In this document: positions 1 to 8,390 of the stretch, in pieces
How positions within the stretch are numbered: position 1 is the stretch's first letter
Layout of the letters: each line of letters starts with the position of its first letter
Assembly (NCBI RefSeq): GCF_037892545.1
Contig: NZ_JBBKBG010000003.1
Span: forward strand, 1-64,000
DNA: 64,000 nucleotides
Reading direction: 5' to 3'
Source of the DNA: Pseudogracilibacillus sp037892545
GTDB taxonomy: Bacteria; Bacillota; Bacilli; Bacillales; Amphibacillaceae
Notes under the pieces: model-generated
Told to the model about the DNA's origin: nothing
Database searches by the model: none
Seen by the model: the letters and a program-made list of their open reading frames with translations, nothing else
Made by a program: the position numbers and the translations under genes

Positions 1-13
1 AAAGCTCTATGTA

Positions 14-289
14 TTAGTTTTTAACAGCATCTTTAAGAGCTTTACCTGCTTTAAATGCTGGAACCTTGCTCGCAGGAATTTCAATTTCCTCACCTGTTTG
101 TGGATTACGTCCTTTACGTGCTGAACGCTCACGTACTTCAAAGTTACCAAAACCGATGATTTGTACTTTTTCACCTTTGCTTAGTGAATCCATGACTGAT
201 TCAAAAACTGCATCCACAGCTTTTGCAGCGTCCTTTTTAGAAAGTTCGCTTTTTTCAGCTACTGCATTAACTAAATCTGTTTTGTTCAT
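14..289 (-). CDS. hbs: DNA-binding protein HU
   Basis: This is the histone-like nucleoid protein HU, a small basic dimer that bends DNA. The 91-residue product starts MNKTDLVNAV and carries the family signature GFGNFEVRERSARKGRNP in the beta-arm, ending in KAGKALKDAV; length matches the usual 90-92. I place the start at the ATG at 289, because a longer reading from a GTG at 298 would begin inside the ribosome site (GAGGAGGTG). It stands just upstream of nothing else in the window; spoIVA precedes it and has its own terminator, so hbs is probably monocistronic here. Identity is certain from the sequence. Confidence 0.98.
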   Translation of the reverse strand: MNKTDLVNAVAEKSELSKKDAAKAVDAVFESVMDSLSKGEKVQIIGFGNFEVRERSARKGRNPQTGEEIEIPASKVPAFKAGKALKDAVKN

Positions 290-392
290 GATATTCACCT
301 CCTCAACGAAATTATAATTTGTCTACTACAAATTATTTGAAATGTTTAATACATCAACTTTACACTTTGGATGAAAATATTGATGTAAAGCT

Positions 393-421
393 ATACTAAC
401 CGACTTTCTTATAAAATTCAA
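393..421 (-). promoter_or_regulatory. Possible SigA promoter of hbs
   Basis: On the minus strand TTGAAT and TAGTAT are separated by 17 bases, about 105 bases upstream of the hbs start. The match is reasonable but the region is very AT-rich, and other -10-like hexamers occur closer to the gene (a TATAAT near 310-315 without a good -35). Confidence 0.35.
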
Positions 422-492
422 CATAAAATCTGTAATTTATTATTTTTTTTATTTTCAGGCATTTGTTTAGCGTAAAATTTTCCAATTCAAAC

Positions 493-536
493 AAAAATAG
501 TAAGAAAATAGTGACTTTTCTCACCATTTTCTTACT
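493..536 (-). terminator. Terminator after spoIVA
   Basis: An inverted repeat AGTAAGAAAAT / ATTTTCTTACT closes an 11-bp stem, followed on the minus strand by a T-rich run. It lies about 20 bases past the spoIVA stop codon and separates spoIVA from hbs. Confidence 0.75.
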
Positions 537-554
537 ACTCCACACGGTCAAATG

Positions 555-2033
555 TCATAAAATGATCGCAATCAGTCCACCTGAGCCCTCATTTATTATT
601 TTTTCTAACGTATCTTTTAATTTATATCGAGCATTTTCTGGCATCAAGGCAATTTTTGCTTGCACACCATCTTGCACAATCGTACTTAATGATCGTCCAA
701 ATATATCTGAATCCCACACGGATAAAGGGTCTTCTTCATAATCTTGCATAATATACTTCACTAATTCCTCACTCTGTTTTTCTGTCCCTATAATCGGTGA
801 AAATTCTGAAGCAATATCGACTTTTACCATATGAATAGAAGGTGCAACAGCATTTAAACGAACCCCATATCTTGGACCTTGTTTAATGATTTCTGGCTCA
901 TCTAACGACATATCCTCTATCGCTGGTGCTGCAATACCATAACCTGTTTGTTTCACCATTTGAAGTGCCGAGGCAACTTGGTCATACTCTTTTTTGGCAA
1001 ATGTCAAACTTTGCATTAATGCTAATAGATGATCTTTTCCAGTAATCTCTTCTCCCACAATTTCTTGTAATATTGTATCGTATAAATGTGGTGGTGCCTC
1101 CATATTGATTTCGGCTATTCCTTCTCCCATTTCCATATGGACTATTTGTGCATGTTCAATATATTCATGGGTTGTCAGTTGTTGTACAATTTGATCGACA
1201 TCTCTTAGTCGTTTTATATTTTGCACCGTTGATTCCATTAAACCTTCATATGTTTCTTTTAACCAATGCTCCTCGTCTAATACAGTTACCCAACTGGGTA
1301 AATTAATATTTACTTCTAATACAGGAAATTCAAATAATGCTTCTCTTAATATGTTATATATATCCTTTTCTGTCATCGTTTCCACATTTACATTAATGAC
1401 TGGAACATCATAATATTCCATTAATTCTTGCCGTAATGCTTCTGTTTCAGGCATGGTAGGAGTAGCAGAATTGATGACGACGATGAAAGGTTTTCCTACA
1501 TCTTTTAATTCTTCTATTACCTTTTCCTCTGCTTCCACATAACTTTCACGTCCCATTTCACCAAAAGAACCATCCGTTGTCACAACAACTCCTATCGTAG
1601 AATGGTCTTGTATAACCTTTCTTGTCCCGATTTCAGCCGCATCATAAAATGGTATTGATTCATCATACCATGGTGTATGTATCATTCTTGGTCCATTTTC
1701 ATCTTCAAATCCTTTCGCACCATCAATCGGATAACCGACACAATCAACCATTCGTACATGAACTGGTAACCCTTCTTCTAAGTTTAATGAAACTGCTTGA
1801 TTTGGTACAAATTTCGGTTCTGTCGTCATGACGGTTCTTCCTGCAGCACTTTGAGGTATTTCGTCTAACGCACGCATTTTTTCATTTTCATCAGTGATAT
1901 TAGGTAAGACAACTAATTCCATGAATTTTTTAATAAACGATGATTTCCCACTTCTGACAGCACCGACAATACCTAAATATACATCTCCATCTGTTCGTTT
2001 TGAAATATCTTTAAATAACTCCACTTTATTCAC
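555..2033 (-). CDS. spoIVA: Stage IV sporulation protein A, coat basement-layer ATPase
   Basis: SpoIVA is the mother-cell ATPase that polymerises on the forespore surface to form the basement layer of the spore coat. At 492 residues the product equals the family length. The N-terminal GTPase-like domain has a Walker A at residues 24-31 (GAVRSGKS, Lys30) and a TT-containing sensor region near residue 70 (VMTTEPKF); the C-terminal end is the hydrophobic GGLIAIIL typical of the membrane-tethering tail. The start is a GTG preceded by GGGAGGG. Expression is expected from SigE in the mother cell; a candidate promoter is listed separately. Position next to hbs and yphF matches the conserved Bacillus order. 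Confidence 0.98.
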   Translation of the reverse strand: MNKVELFKDISKRTDGDVYLGIVGAVRSGKSSFIKKFMELVVLPNITDENEKMRALDEIPQSAAGRTVMTTEPKFVPNQAVSLNLEEGLPVHVRMVDCVGYPIDGAKGFEDENGPRMIHTPWYDESIPFYDAAEIGTRKVIQDHSTIGVVVTTDGSFGEMGRESYVEAEEKVIEELKDVGKPFIVVINSATPTMPETEALRQELMEYYDVPVINVNVETMTEKDIYNILREALFEFPVLEVNINLPSWVTVLDEEHWLKETYEGLMESTVQNIKRLRDVDQIVQQLTTHEYIEHAQIVHMEMGEGIAEINMEAPPHLYDTILQEIVGEEITGKDHLLALMQSLTFAKKEYDQVASALQMVKQTGYGIAAPAIEDMSLDEPEIIKQGPRYGVRLNAVAPSIHMVKVDIASEFSPIIGTEKQSEELVKYIMQDYEEDPLSVWDSDIFGRSLSTIVQDGVQAKIALMPENARYKLKDTLEKIINEGSGGLIAIIL

Positions 2034-2079
2034 CTATATTCCCTCCCATACGATTCACACAATATAACATGCTATTACA

Positions 2080-2108
2080 TACGTATGTCGTAATAGGAAT
2101 GAAAATTA
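2080..2108 (-). promoter_or_regulatory. Possible SigE promoter of spoIVA
   Basis: Minus-strand TAATTTT and CATACGTA are 14 bases apart, resembling the SigE pattern kmATATT-N14-CATACAnT with one mismatch in the -35 and two in the -10. It lies about 45 bases before the spoIVA start. SigE control of spoIVA is established in B. subtilis; the site itself is a weak match. Confidence 0.35.
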
Positions 2109-2120
2109 CCTCATTTCAAA

Positions 2121-2164
2121 AAAAACACCCTTAAAACGAAAAAATAACGTTTTAAAGGTGTTTT
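2121..2164 (-). terminator. Terminator after yphF
   Basis: The minus strand forms a long hairpin (AAAACACCTTTAAAACG pairing with CGTTTTAAGGGTGTTTT, one mismatch) running into a T tract. It ends the yphE-yphF transcript before spoIVA. Confidence 0.85.
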
Positions 2165-2187
2165 ATACAAAGGCACTTTACGATATT

Positions 2188-2907
2188 TTATTTAACTAAA
2201 AACTTCGGTTCATTCCCTTCAAGTGTGTAAGGTAATGAATATGTTGGCACAAATGGTGCATGATCTGTTAAAATTGGACGAATATCATCGCCTTCTTTAA
2301 AATCATGATCATATTTTTCTAACATTTTTGCTAAATCAATACGATAATCGATAAATAAATCGCCATTCGCATCGATGACAAACGGTAAATTTTCTGAAGA
2401 ATATGGACTCACTACATATGGCTCACTTTTATAACCTAATTTTTCATAATTTAATTGGAATACCCCTTTTTCTATTTGTTCTCCAAATGGTGGATATGTA
2501 TTTTTCACACGGTATTCATTGAGTTTTAAATTTACTTCTCTAAGCTTGTCCGTTAAGCGTAAGTCAATTAGCTTTACCGCAATAGCATCTTCTGGATCAA
2601 TAAGTACATATTGATATACCCCGCCATTTTCATATGCTGTACCTGGAATTTCTGCTAAATATTGTTCTTCTCTTAATTTAGTAAAATCTACCACGTATTT
2701 TTCATATAAAGAAACATCATTTTCTTTCGTTTTAATTGGCACAATTCCATTATTCTCTTCTTTATACTGTTCCACAGCTGATTGCACCATTTCGAGTTGG
2801 GCCTCATTTGGTACTTGGTTTTTTGTTAATTCACTTTGAGGATATAAACAACCAGTTAACATCATCCCTACCATACAGGCAGTTAATAAACGATACAATT
2901 TCTTCAC
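2188..2907 (-). CDS. yphF: YphF-like lipoprotein
   Basis: This is a predicted secreted lipoprotein of unknown function. The 239-residue product has a basic N-terminus, a hydrophobic segment and a lipobox LTGC with the modified cysteine at residue 20, so it should be anchored on the outer face of the membrane. The start is the GTG at 2907, preceded by AAAGGAG; an upstream reading lacks a ribosome site and would spoil the signal peptide. It follows yphE by 19 bases in the same order as B. subtilis spoIVA-yphF-yphE. Identification rests on synteny plus lipoprotein type and length; no enzymatic motif is visible. Confidence 0.8.
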   Translation of the reverse strand: MKKLYRLLTACMVGMMLTGCLYPQSELTKNQVPNEAQLEMVQSAVEQYKEENNGIVPIKTKENDVSLYEKYVVDFTKLREEQYLAEIPGTAYENGGVYQYVLIDPEDAIAVKLIDLRLTDKLREVNLKLNEYRVKNTYPPFGEQIEKGVFQLNYEKLGYKSEPYVVSPYSSENLPFVIDANGDLFIDYRIDLAKMLEKYDHDFKEGDDIRPILTDHAPFVPTYSLPYTLEGNEPKFLVK

Positions 2908-2926
2908 AAATATTACTCCTTTTTTC

Positions 2927-3124
2927 TTACATTGTCGGACCACTAACGACAATATATAGTACAATTAATCCACCGACAAATAAACAAATATAGGCCATGA
3001 ATGAAAAGATAAAACGAAAAATTCCTTTTAATTTTTTCCTTGCTAATGTTATAAGTGCAATTGCCAAAATTAATAAACCAATGCCTATAAATGAAATAAT
3101 TTCATTAATTTCTGCTGCAGACAT
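2927..3124 (-). CDS. yphE: YphE-like small membrane protein (DUF2768 type)
   Basis: The 65-residue product is mostly two transmembrane helices (about residues 8-28 and 36-58) with a short basic loop RKKLKG between them. The start is set at the ATG at 3124 (MSAAEINEI) because AGGAG precedes it by a good distance; the longer reading has no ribosome site. Its place between yphF and gpsA matches YphE of B. subtilis, a family I associate with DUF2768. Function is unknown. Tight spacing to yphF suggests co-transcription. Confidence 0.7.
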   Translation of the reverse strand: MSAAEINEIISFIGIGLLILAIALITLARKKLKGIFRFIFSFMAYICLFVGGLIVLYIVVSGPTM

Positions 3125-3205
3125 TTTGTCACTCCTACCATTCATAAATTCCTTCATCATTATAACATATTTTAAGTAGGATATACTTGTTTCACCTATT
3201 TAAGA

Positions 3206-3238
3206 TTGGCTAAGAATGATTCAATTATTCTTAGCCAA
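3206..3238. other. Perfect 12-bp stem-loop
   Basis: TTGGCTAAGAAT and ATTCTTAGCCAA form a perfect 12-bp stem with a 9-base loop between spoVIF and yphE. Neither side carries a convincing T tract, so it may be a weak terminator of the spoVIF transcript or an mRNA-end stabiliser. Confidence 0.45.
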
Positions 3239-3342
3239 CTGACTAAACAACCCCTCAGCATCTCATACACATGCATGCTCGTAATAGTATATACTATGTC
3301 GTCTTCCATTTACATGTATATTTATTTGCCTATCTAATGACC

Positions 3343-3603
3343 TTATTTTAAAAAATATCGCTGCAAATGATCTGTCGTGGTCGGTGCTTCCCCATCTAAG
3401 ATTGCTTGCACAATTTGGTCTTCCACATCCCTCGATACCGTATGTCCTGTTAAATGTGATAATTGACGTACAATTGTCCGAATGGCTTCTTCATCTTGTA
3501 AAGATGCATGTTGCAAACTATTGGCGACTTGAAATATTTCATCCATCGAAATTTGACTGTTTCTCTCCATATATTCCATCATATTTTTAAGTGCATCATC
3601 CAT
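3343..3603 (-). CDS. spoVIF: Stage VI sporulation protein F family
   Basis: The 86-residue product resembles SpoVIF (YjcC), a small mother-cell protein needed for late coat assembly and spore resistance in B. subtilis. Shared features that I recognise are the NSLQ.A.L.DE block around residues 28-38, the RQLSHL.G.V segment and VEDQIVQAILDG near residue 60-71; length is the same as the family. The ATG is preceded by AAGGAGG. It sits between gpsA and yphE, a position seen for this family in other Bacillaceae. A SigK-type promoter overlaps the end of gpsA, which fits late mother-cell expression. Confidence 0.8.
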   Translation of the reverse strand: MDDALKNMMEYMERNSQISMDEIFQVANSLQHASLQDEEAIRTIVRQLSHLTGHTVSRDVEDQIVQAILDGEAPTTTDHLQRYFLK

Positions 3604-3629
3604 TAAAAATCCCTCCTTACTGTCAACGT

Positions 3630-3657
3630 TAGTATATGTAAAGAGGGATAATTTGTT
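3630..3657 (-). promoter_or_regulatory. SigK-type promoter of spoVIF
   Basis: The minus strand reads AAC, 16 bases, then CATATACTA, matching the SigK pattern mAC-N16/17-CATAnnnTA at every defined position. The -35 element overlaps the stop codon of gpsA and the -10 lies 26 bases before the spoVIF start. Confidence 0.5.
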
Positions 3658-4663
3658 ATTGATCTAATTCTTTTTTACGTTCTCTACGCATTAATTGTTC
3701 CACAACTTCTTTTGGATCTTCATTTTCAAATAAAATACTATACAGGCCATTTGTTATTGGCATTTCAACGTCTTGTTTTATACTTAATTGATATGCTGCC
3801 TTTGTCGTACGAATTCCTTCAACGACCATTCCCATATGGGATAATACTTCATCCACTGTTTTTCCTTTACCTAATAAATTACCTGCACGCCAATTACGAC
3901 TATGTACACTCGTTGATGTAACAATTAAGTCACCGACACCACATAACCCTAAAAATGTTAATGGGTTTGCTCCCATCGAAGTACCAAGTCGAGTAATTTC
4001 GGCTAACCCTCGAGTAATTAATGCTGCCTTTGCATTGTCACCGAAGCCTAAACCGTCAGATAATCCAGCACCTAAAGCGATAATATTTTTTAAGGCGCCC
4101 CCTAACTCTACACCAACAACATCGTCACTCGTATAGACTCGAAATACTTCATTGATAAACACATGTTGCACTAATTTTGCATATGAATCATTTTTAGAAG
4201 CAACGGTTACAGTAGTCGGCTGACGCAATGCAACCTCCTCCGCATGGGACGGTCCAGATAAAATAACAATATTTTCTTGCTTACATATCGGTAATTCTTC
4301 TTCGATTATTTCGGAAATTCTTTTTAAAGAATTCGGCTCAATTCCTTTCGAAGCATGTACGAAAACCGTATGGACGGAAACAACATCTTTTATTTTTGCG
4401 CATACTTCACGAATCGCACTTGTTGGTACAACGAACAAAACAATTTCCGCATCTTGGACCGCTTCTTCTATATGTTCATATCCTATTAAAGTTTTCGGTA
4501 ATGTTATATTTGGTAAATATCGTTCATTGCTATGTTTTTCATTTATTTCTTCTACTTGATCTTTTCGATGCGACCATAAACGGACATCATGACCATTATC
4601 TGCTAAAACGATACTTAGTGCCGTGCCCCAACTACCTGCACCTAATACTGCTATTTTTTTCAT
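3656..4663 (-). CDS. gpsA: Glycerol-3-phosphate dehydrogenase [NAD(P)+]
   Basis: GpsA reduces dihydroxyacetone phosphate to sn-glycerol 3-phosphate, the backbone for phospholipids. The 335-residue protein begins with the Rossmann motif GAGSWGTALS (residues 8-17), and the catalytic-lysine region reads GGALKNIIALGAGLSDGL; the C-terminal segment GVGDLIVTS is also typical. The ATG at 4663 is preceded by GAGGAG. It follows der by 12 bases, so the two are likely co-transcribed, as in other Bacilli. Confidence 0.97.
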   Translation of the reverse strand: MKKIAVLGAGSWGTALSIVLADNGHDVRLWSHRKDQVEEINEKHSNERYLPNITLPKTLIGYEHIEEAVQDAEIVLFVVPTSAIREVCAKIKDVVSVHTVFVHASKGIEPNSLKRISEIIEEELPICKQENIVILSGPSHAEEVALRQPTTVTVASKNDSYAKLVQHVFINEVFRVYTSDDVVGVELGGALKNIIALGAGLSDGLGFGDNAKAALITRGLAEITRLGTSMGANPLTFLGLCGVGDLIVTSTSVHSRNWRAGNLLGKGKTVDEVLSHMGMVVEGIRTTKAAYQLSIKQDVEMPITNGLYSILFENEDPKEVVEQLMRRERKKELDQ

Positions 4664-4675
4664 CCTAATCTCCTC

Positions 4676-5986
4676 TCACGCTCTTCTTCGTGCAATAATA
4701 TGAATGGGTGTCCCTGTAAAACCAAATGCTTCACGAATTCTATTTTCAATAAAACGTTTAAATGAAAAGTGAACAATTTCTGGATCATTCACAAATAAAA
4801 CAAATGTTGGTGGTTTTACACCTACTTGGGTAACATATAACACCTTTAATCGGTTCCCTTTCACAGTTGGTGTAGGATTCATAGCCATTGCATCCATAAT
4901 AATATCATTCAATACATTTGTTGGAACTCGTTTGGAATGACTTTCACTTACTAATTTTACAATGGGGGTTAGTCTTTGTAATCGTTTTTTCGTTTTTGCT
5001 GATAAAAAGATGATTGGTGCATAATCTAAAAATGGGAATTGTTCGCGAACCGTTAATTCAAATTCTTTCATTGCAGTCTCCGATGTTTCCACCGTATCCC
5101 ATTTGTTTACAACGATAACAATCGCTTTCCCTGCATCATGTGCATAACCTGCAATGGTTTTATCTTGTTCCCGAATACCAGTTTCCGCATCTAAAACTAC
5201 TAAAACAACATCTGAACGTTCGATTGCTCGTAAGGCACGAAGAACACTATATTTTTCTGTCGATTCATACACTTTTCCTTTTTTGCGAATCCCTGCTGTA
5301 TCAATTATGACAAAATCTTGATCATCTTTATGAATGAATGTATCGATTGCATCACGGGTTGTACCTTCCATATCACTAACAATGACACGGTCTTCATTTA
5401 AGATAGCATTTACTAAAGAAGACTTTCCAACATTCGGACGTCCAATTAAACTGAAGTAAATCGTATCTTCATCTTTCTCCGTTTCTTCTATTTCTGGAAA
5501 ATGATGTACAACCTCATCCAGTAAATCACCAAGCCCTAAACCATGTGTTCCAGAAATAGGGAATGGTTCACCAAAACCTAATGCATAAAATTCATAAAGT
5601 AATTCGCGCATTTCAAGATTATCAACTTTATTTACGGCTAAAACAGTTGGTTTATTTGACTTATATAACATCTTTGCTACTTCTTCATCTTGCGCTGTAA
5701 TCCCATCACGACCATTCACGATGAAAATAATAACATCTGCTTCATCGATCGCTATTTCAGCTTGGTTTTTAATTTTTTGTAACATTGGTTCATCCGATAT
5801 TTCAATTCCACCTGTATCAATTAAATTAAAAGACGTAGATAACCACTCAACGTCTGCATAAATTCGATCTCGCGTAACCCCAGGTACATCCTCAACAATC
5901 GACACTCTTTCCCCAACTAATCTATTAAATATGGTTGATTTCCCTACATTCGGTCGTCCGACAATTGCTACTGTTGCTTTTCTCAT
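4676..5986 (-). CDS. der: Ribosome-assembly GTPase Der (EngA)
   Basis: Der is the tandem-GTPase factor for 50S ribosomal subunit maturation. Two G domains are visible: GRPNVGKST at residue ~10 with NKVD, and GRPNVGKSS at residue ~182 with NKWD, followed by the KH-like C-terminal domain. I set the start at the second ATG (5986, MRKATVAIVG), giving 436 residues, the same as the B. subtilis protein; the first in-frame ATG abuts the AAAGGA ribosome site with no spacing. Upstream lies a YphA-like gene and downstream gpsA. Confidence 0.98.
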   Translation of the reverse strand: MRKATVAIVGRPNVGKSTIFNRLVGERVSIVEDVPGVTRDRIYADVEWLSTSFNLIDTGGIEISDEPMLQKIKNQAEIAIDEADVIIFIVNGRDGITAQDEEVAKMLYKSNKPTVLAVNKVDNLEMRELLYEFYALGFGEPFPISGTHGLGLGDLLDEVVHHFPEIEETEKDEDTIYFSLIGRPNVGKSSLVNAILNEDRVIVSDMEGTTRDAIDTFIHKDDQDFVIIDTAGIRKKGKVYESTEKYSVLRALRAIERSDVVLVVLDAETGIREQDKTIAGYAHDAGKAIVIVVNKWDTVETSETAMKEFELTVREQFPFLDYAPIIFLSAKTKKRLQRLTPIVKLVSESHSKRVPTNVLNDIIMDAMAMNPTPTVKGNRLKVLYVTQVGVKPPTFVLFVNDPEIVHFSFKRFIENRIREAFGFTGTPIHIIARRRA

Positions 5987-6077
5987 AAGGAAGTACATTC
6001 CTTTCTATTTTCTAATTATCATAAATCTTTATCCATTTTAGCAAATACAAGCCATTATCACAATTTCTATGTACATA

Positions 6078-6659
6078 TTATCGATTCATTAAGTAGGAAA
6101 AGGAACGACAACAAACCATTTTAATGAAACGAAACCCAAATAAAAAAATAATCGTTAATTGTATCATCATATATTGCTCATACATCCCATATTCATGGTG
6201 CAAATGATACATCACTAATATAGTTTCGTAAAATGTTTTACCAAAAAACGTACCAATCCACGTGATATATATTTTCCTTCGAAAAGATCCAGGTATGAAA
6301 AGAGCAAATAATGCCATATATATAGGAAGTGTCATGAAAGAAACATAGGTGAATAATATTGGGTTTACCAGGGAAAACAATTGTAAGGATGTATAAAAAA
6401 CCCCAACCATAAAAGTATAATAATAATCACCCTTTTGAAATTTCTCTTTCATAAAGAGAAACAAAACAAAGAAGACAAACACTATTTCAGACATATGGAT
6501 GGTTACTTGCTGGACCGAAAACGAAAATGGTCGGACACTCAAAAGTAACAAAAGTACCCCTACATAAACGTTTTTATTTGGAAATGTTGAATATGCAAAT
6601 AGAATAAAACATAAGAACCAAAAAGACCAATAAAATAAAAATGGCGTTTCTATTGTCAT
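6078..6659 (-). CDS. Multi-pass membrane protein, YphA-like
   Basis: The 193-residue product is almost wholly hydrophobic, with about six transmembrane segments and short polar loops; it ends in a basic tail. No catalytic motif is visible. It occupies the place of YphA between der and the S1 homologue in B. subtilis, and length (about 199 there) agrees, so I infer a YphA-family membrane protein of unknown role. The start is the ATG at 6659 with a weak GCGGTG site; a GTG one codon earlier is the alternative. Confidence 0.6.
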   Translation of the reverse strand: MTIETPFLFYWSFWFLCFILFAYSTFPNKNVYVGVLLLLLSVRPFSFSVQQVTIHMSEIVFVFFVLFLFMKEKFQKGDYYYTFMVGVFYTSLQLFSLVNPILFTYVSFMTLPIYMALFALFIPGSFRRKIYITWIGTFFGKTFYETILVMYHLHHEYGMYEQYMMIQLTIIFLFGFRFIKMVCCRSFSYLMNR

Positions 6660-6708
6660 CACCGCTTTTTATTTTAGTATTGGCAATGTAAACTTGTCAT
6701 AAACAAGG

Positions 6709-6765
6709 AAAAACGTTAGTTTTTAGGTGTCCCAGTGTGAACACATCTAAAATACTAACGTTTTT
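6709..6765 (-). terminator. Terminator after ypfD
   Basis: A hairpin with outer stem AAAAACGTTAGT / ACTAACGTTTTT and an inner paired region lies directly after the ypfD stop. On the minus strand it runs into CGTTTTTCCTTG, a fair T-rich tail. Confidence 0.75.
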
Positions 6766-6770
6766 ATACA

Positions 6771-7898
6771 TTACTCGTTCTTGTAATCGTCTAATTGTTG
6801 TCCAATAATATCTCCTAGTTGGAAACTAGATGAATCTTCATCTTTTTCATATTGTTCATAATCACTTTTTTCTTGTTGTACTTCTAATTCCTTCATACTT
6901 AATGAAATTCGTTCTTCTTGCTCGCTAACTCCTAACACTTTAGCTTTCACAACTTGCCCGACTTCTAACACTTCATCAGGTGTACCAATATGACGGTTTG
7001 CGATTTGTGAAATGTGTACAAGTCCTTCTACACCATCTTCAATTTCAATAAATGCCCCAAAAGTAACAAGACGTTTTACTGTTCCTTCCACAATATCGCC
7101 TTCTTTTATTCGAGTTTCAACACCTGACCACGGACCAGGTAACGTATTTTTATACGATAAAGAAATTCGTTCATTTTCAGGGTCAACTGAGAGTACTTCT
7201 ACTTTTATTTCGTCACCTTCATGGATAACATCTGTTACTTTATCTACATGTGTATGTGCAAGTTCTGAAATATGTACCAGTCCATCTACCCCACCGATAT
7301 CAACAAATGCTCCGAAGTCGGTAATTCTTTGAACTGTTCCATCTAAAACTTGACCTACCTCTATAGACTGTAATAAATTTTGTTTTTGCTCTGCCTCTTC
7401 TGATTCTACTACAGCACGGTGTGACAAAATTACTCGATTTTGTTCCTTATTAAGGTCGACTACTTTTACGCGTAATGATTTATTTAAATAGTCAGCAAAG
7501 TCTTCTACAAAATAAGTCTCCACTAATGATGCTGGTATAAAACCACGTAAACCTACATCAACAACGAGACCACCTTTTACTATTTCTTTTACTTCCGTCT
7601 CAAATACCTCGCCAGATTCTAATTTTGATTGAAGATCTTCCCAAGCAATCTCGGCGTCAACTAATCTTTTGGAAAGTACGACTTCTTCATCATCGACCTT
7701 TTTAATTTGTAAAGTTAATTCGTCTCCTTCTTTCACAACATCGCCAGGAGATTCAACATGAAGATTAGATAACTCGCTGATTGGAACAATTCCTTCAGAT
7801 TTAAAACCGATCTCTACTAATACATGTTTTTCTTCGATTTTAACGACTGTACCTTTTACCGTATTACCTACTTGTAAATCATTGTTCATTTCTTCCAT
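6771..7898 (-). CDS. ypfD: S1 RNA-binding domain protein (ribosomal S1 homologue)
   Basis: The 375-residue protein contains four tandem S1/OB-fold domains (about residues 10-80, 95-160, 180-250 and 265-335), marked by repeats such as GTVVKIEEKHVLVEIG, GTVQRITDFGAFVDIGG and GTVKRLVTFGAFIEI, each followed by GLVHISE/Q. It is the shorter Gram-positive S1 homologue, which lacks two domains of the E. coli protein; its ribosomal role in Bacilli is less essential. The acidic C-terminal tail is typical. AGGAG precedes the ATG. A 490-base gene-free region lies upstream, and a terminator follows. Confidence 0.93.
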   Translation of the reverse strand: MEEMNNDLQVGNTVKGTVVKIEEKHVLVEIGFKSEGIVPISELSNLHVESPGDVVKEGDELTLQIKKVDDEEVVLSKRLVDAEIAWEDLQSKLESGEVFETEVKEIVKGGLVVDVGLRGFIPASLVETYFVEDFADYLNKSLRVKVVDLNKEQNRVILSHRAVVESEEAEQKQNLLQSIEVGQVLDGTVQRITDFGAFVDIGGVDGLVHISELAHTHVDKVTDVIHEGDEIKVEVLSVDPENERISLSYKNTLPGPWSGVETRIKEGDIVEGTVKRLVTFGAFIEIEDGVEGLVHISQIANRHIGTPDEVLEVGQVVKAKVLGVSEQEERISLSMKELEVQQEKSDYEQYEKDEDSSSFQLGDIIGQQLDDYKNE

Positions 7899-8390
7899 CA
7901 GTTACTCACTCCTAAGTCCACAAATTAAAAACTATTGGTTCGGTTGATGAACCTGAGATGTATATTAGTCATAAAGCACATCCAAAAATTTTTGAATGAT
8001 ATATGTATTTTGATAAATAAGTTCATATTTATGTTCTAAACTTAATATAACATACCCTCAGTTTCATTTCTAATAGTATAACATGAAAACGTATTACTTT
8101 ATAATATCTTACTATAATATTTGAAATATTTACACTTTTTTACGCTTTTACAACATGCATATGACTATCATAATGCATAATTTTTCATGTTTTATAGAAG
8201 GAATATAAATTCCCTTCCCCTTCATTTTCTATCCTTTCGGTAAAGATGGGGAATCGTTTTTCTACAAATTGTGACATATAAGGGAGAAAATAAGACTTAC
8301 TTACGTATATACTTTATACCAGTCTTATTTCCCTTCATCATTTTGTATATACAAGAAATGATTTTATCGTCAATGAACAAATAATAAAGA
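7899..8390. other. Gene-free region between cmk and ypfD
   Basis: I see no coding sequence here. It is extremely AT-rich toward the ypfD side, with several TATACT/TATAAT-like hexamers on the minus strand near 8060-8120 but no good paired -35. Near cmk, 8281-8334 holds an inverted repeat (AGGGAAATAAGACT pairing with AGTCTTATTTTCTCCCT, with a bulge), which may end cmk mRNA although the T tract is poor, and a smaller one (GAAGGGAAT / ATTCCTTC) lies at 8197-8217. Confidence 0.5.

Noticed and set aside
66..317. Plus-strand open frame over hbs
   Set aside because: It is antisense to a certain gene, has low-complexity composition and no ribosome site.
463..741. Plus-strand open frame over the end of spoIVA
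   Set aside because: It runs through the spoIVA terminator hairpin and overlaps a certain gene antisense.
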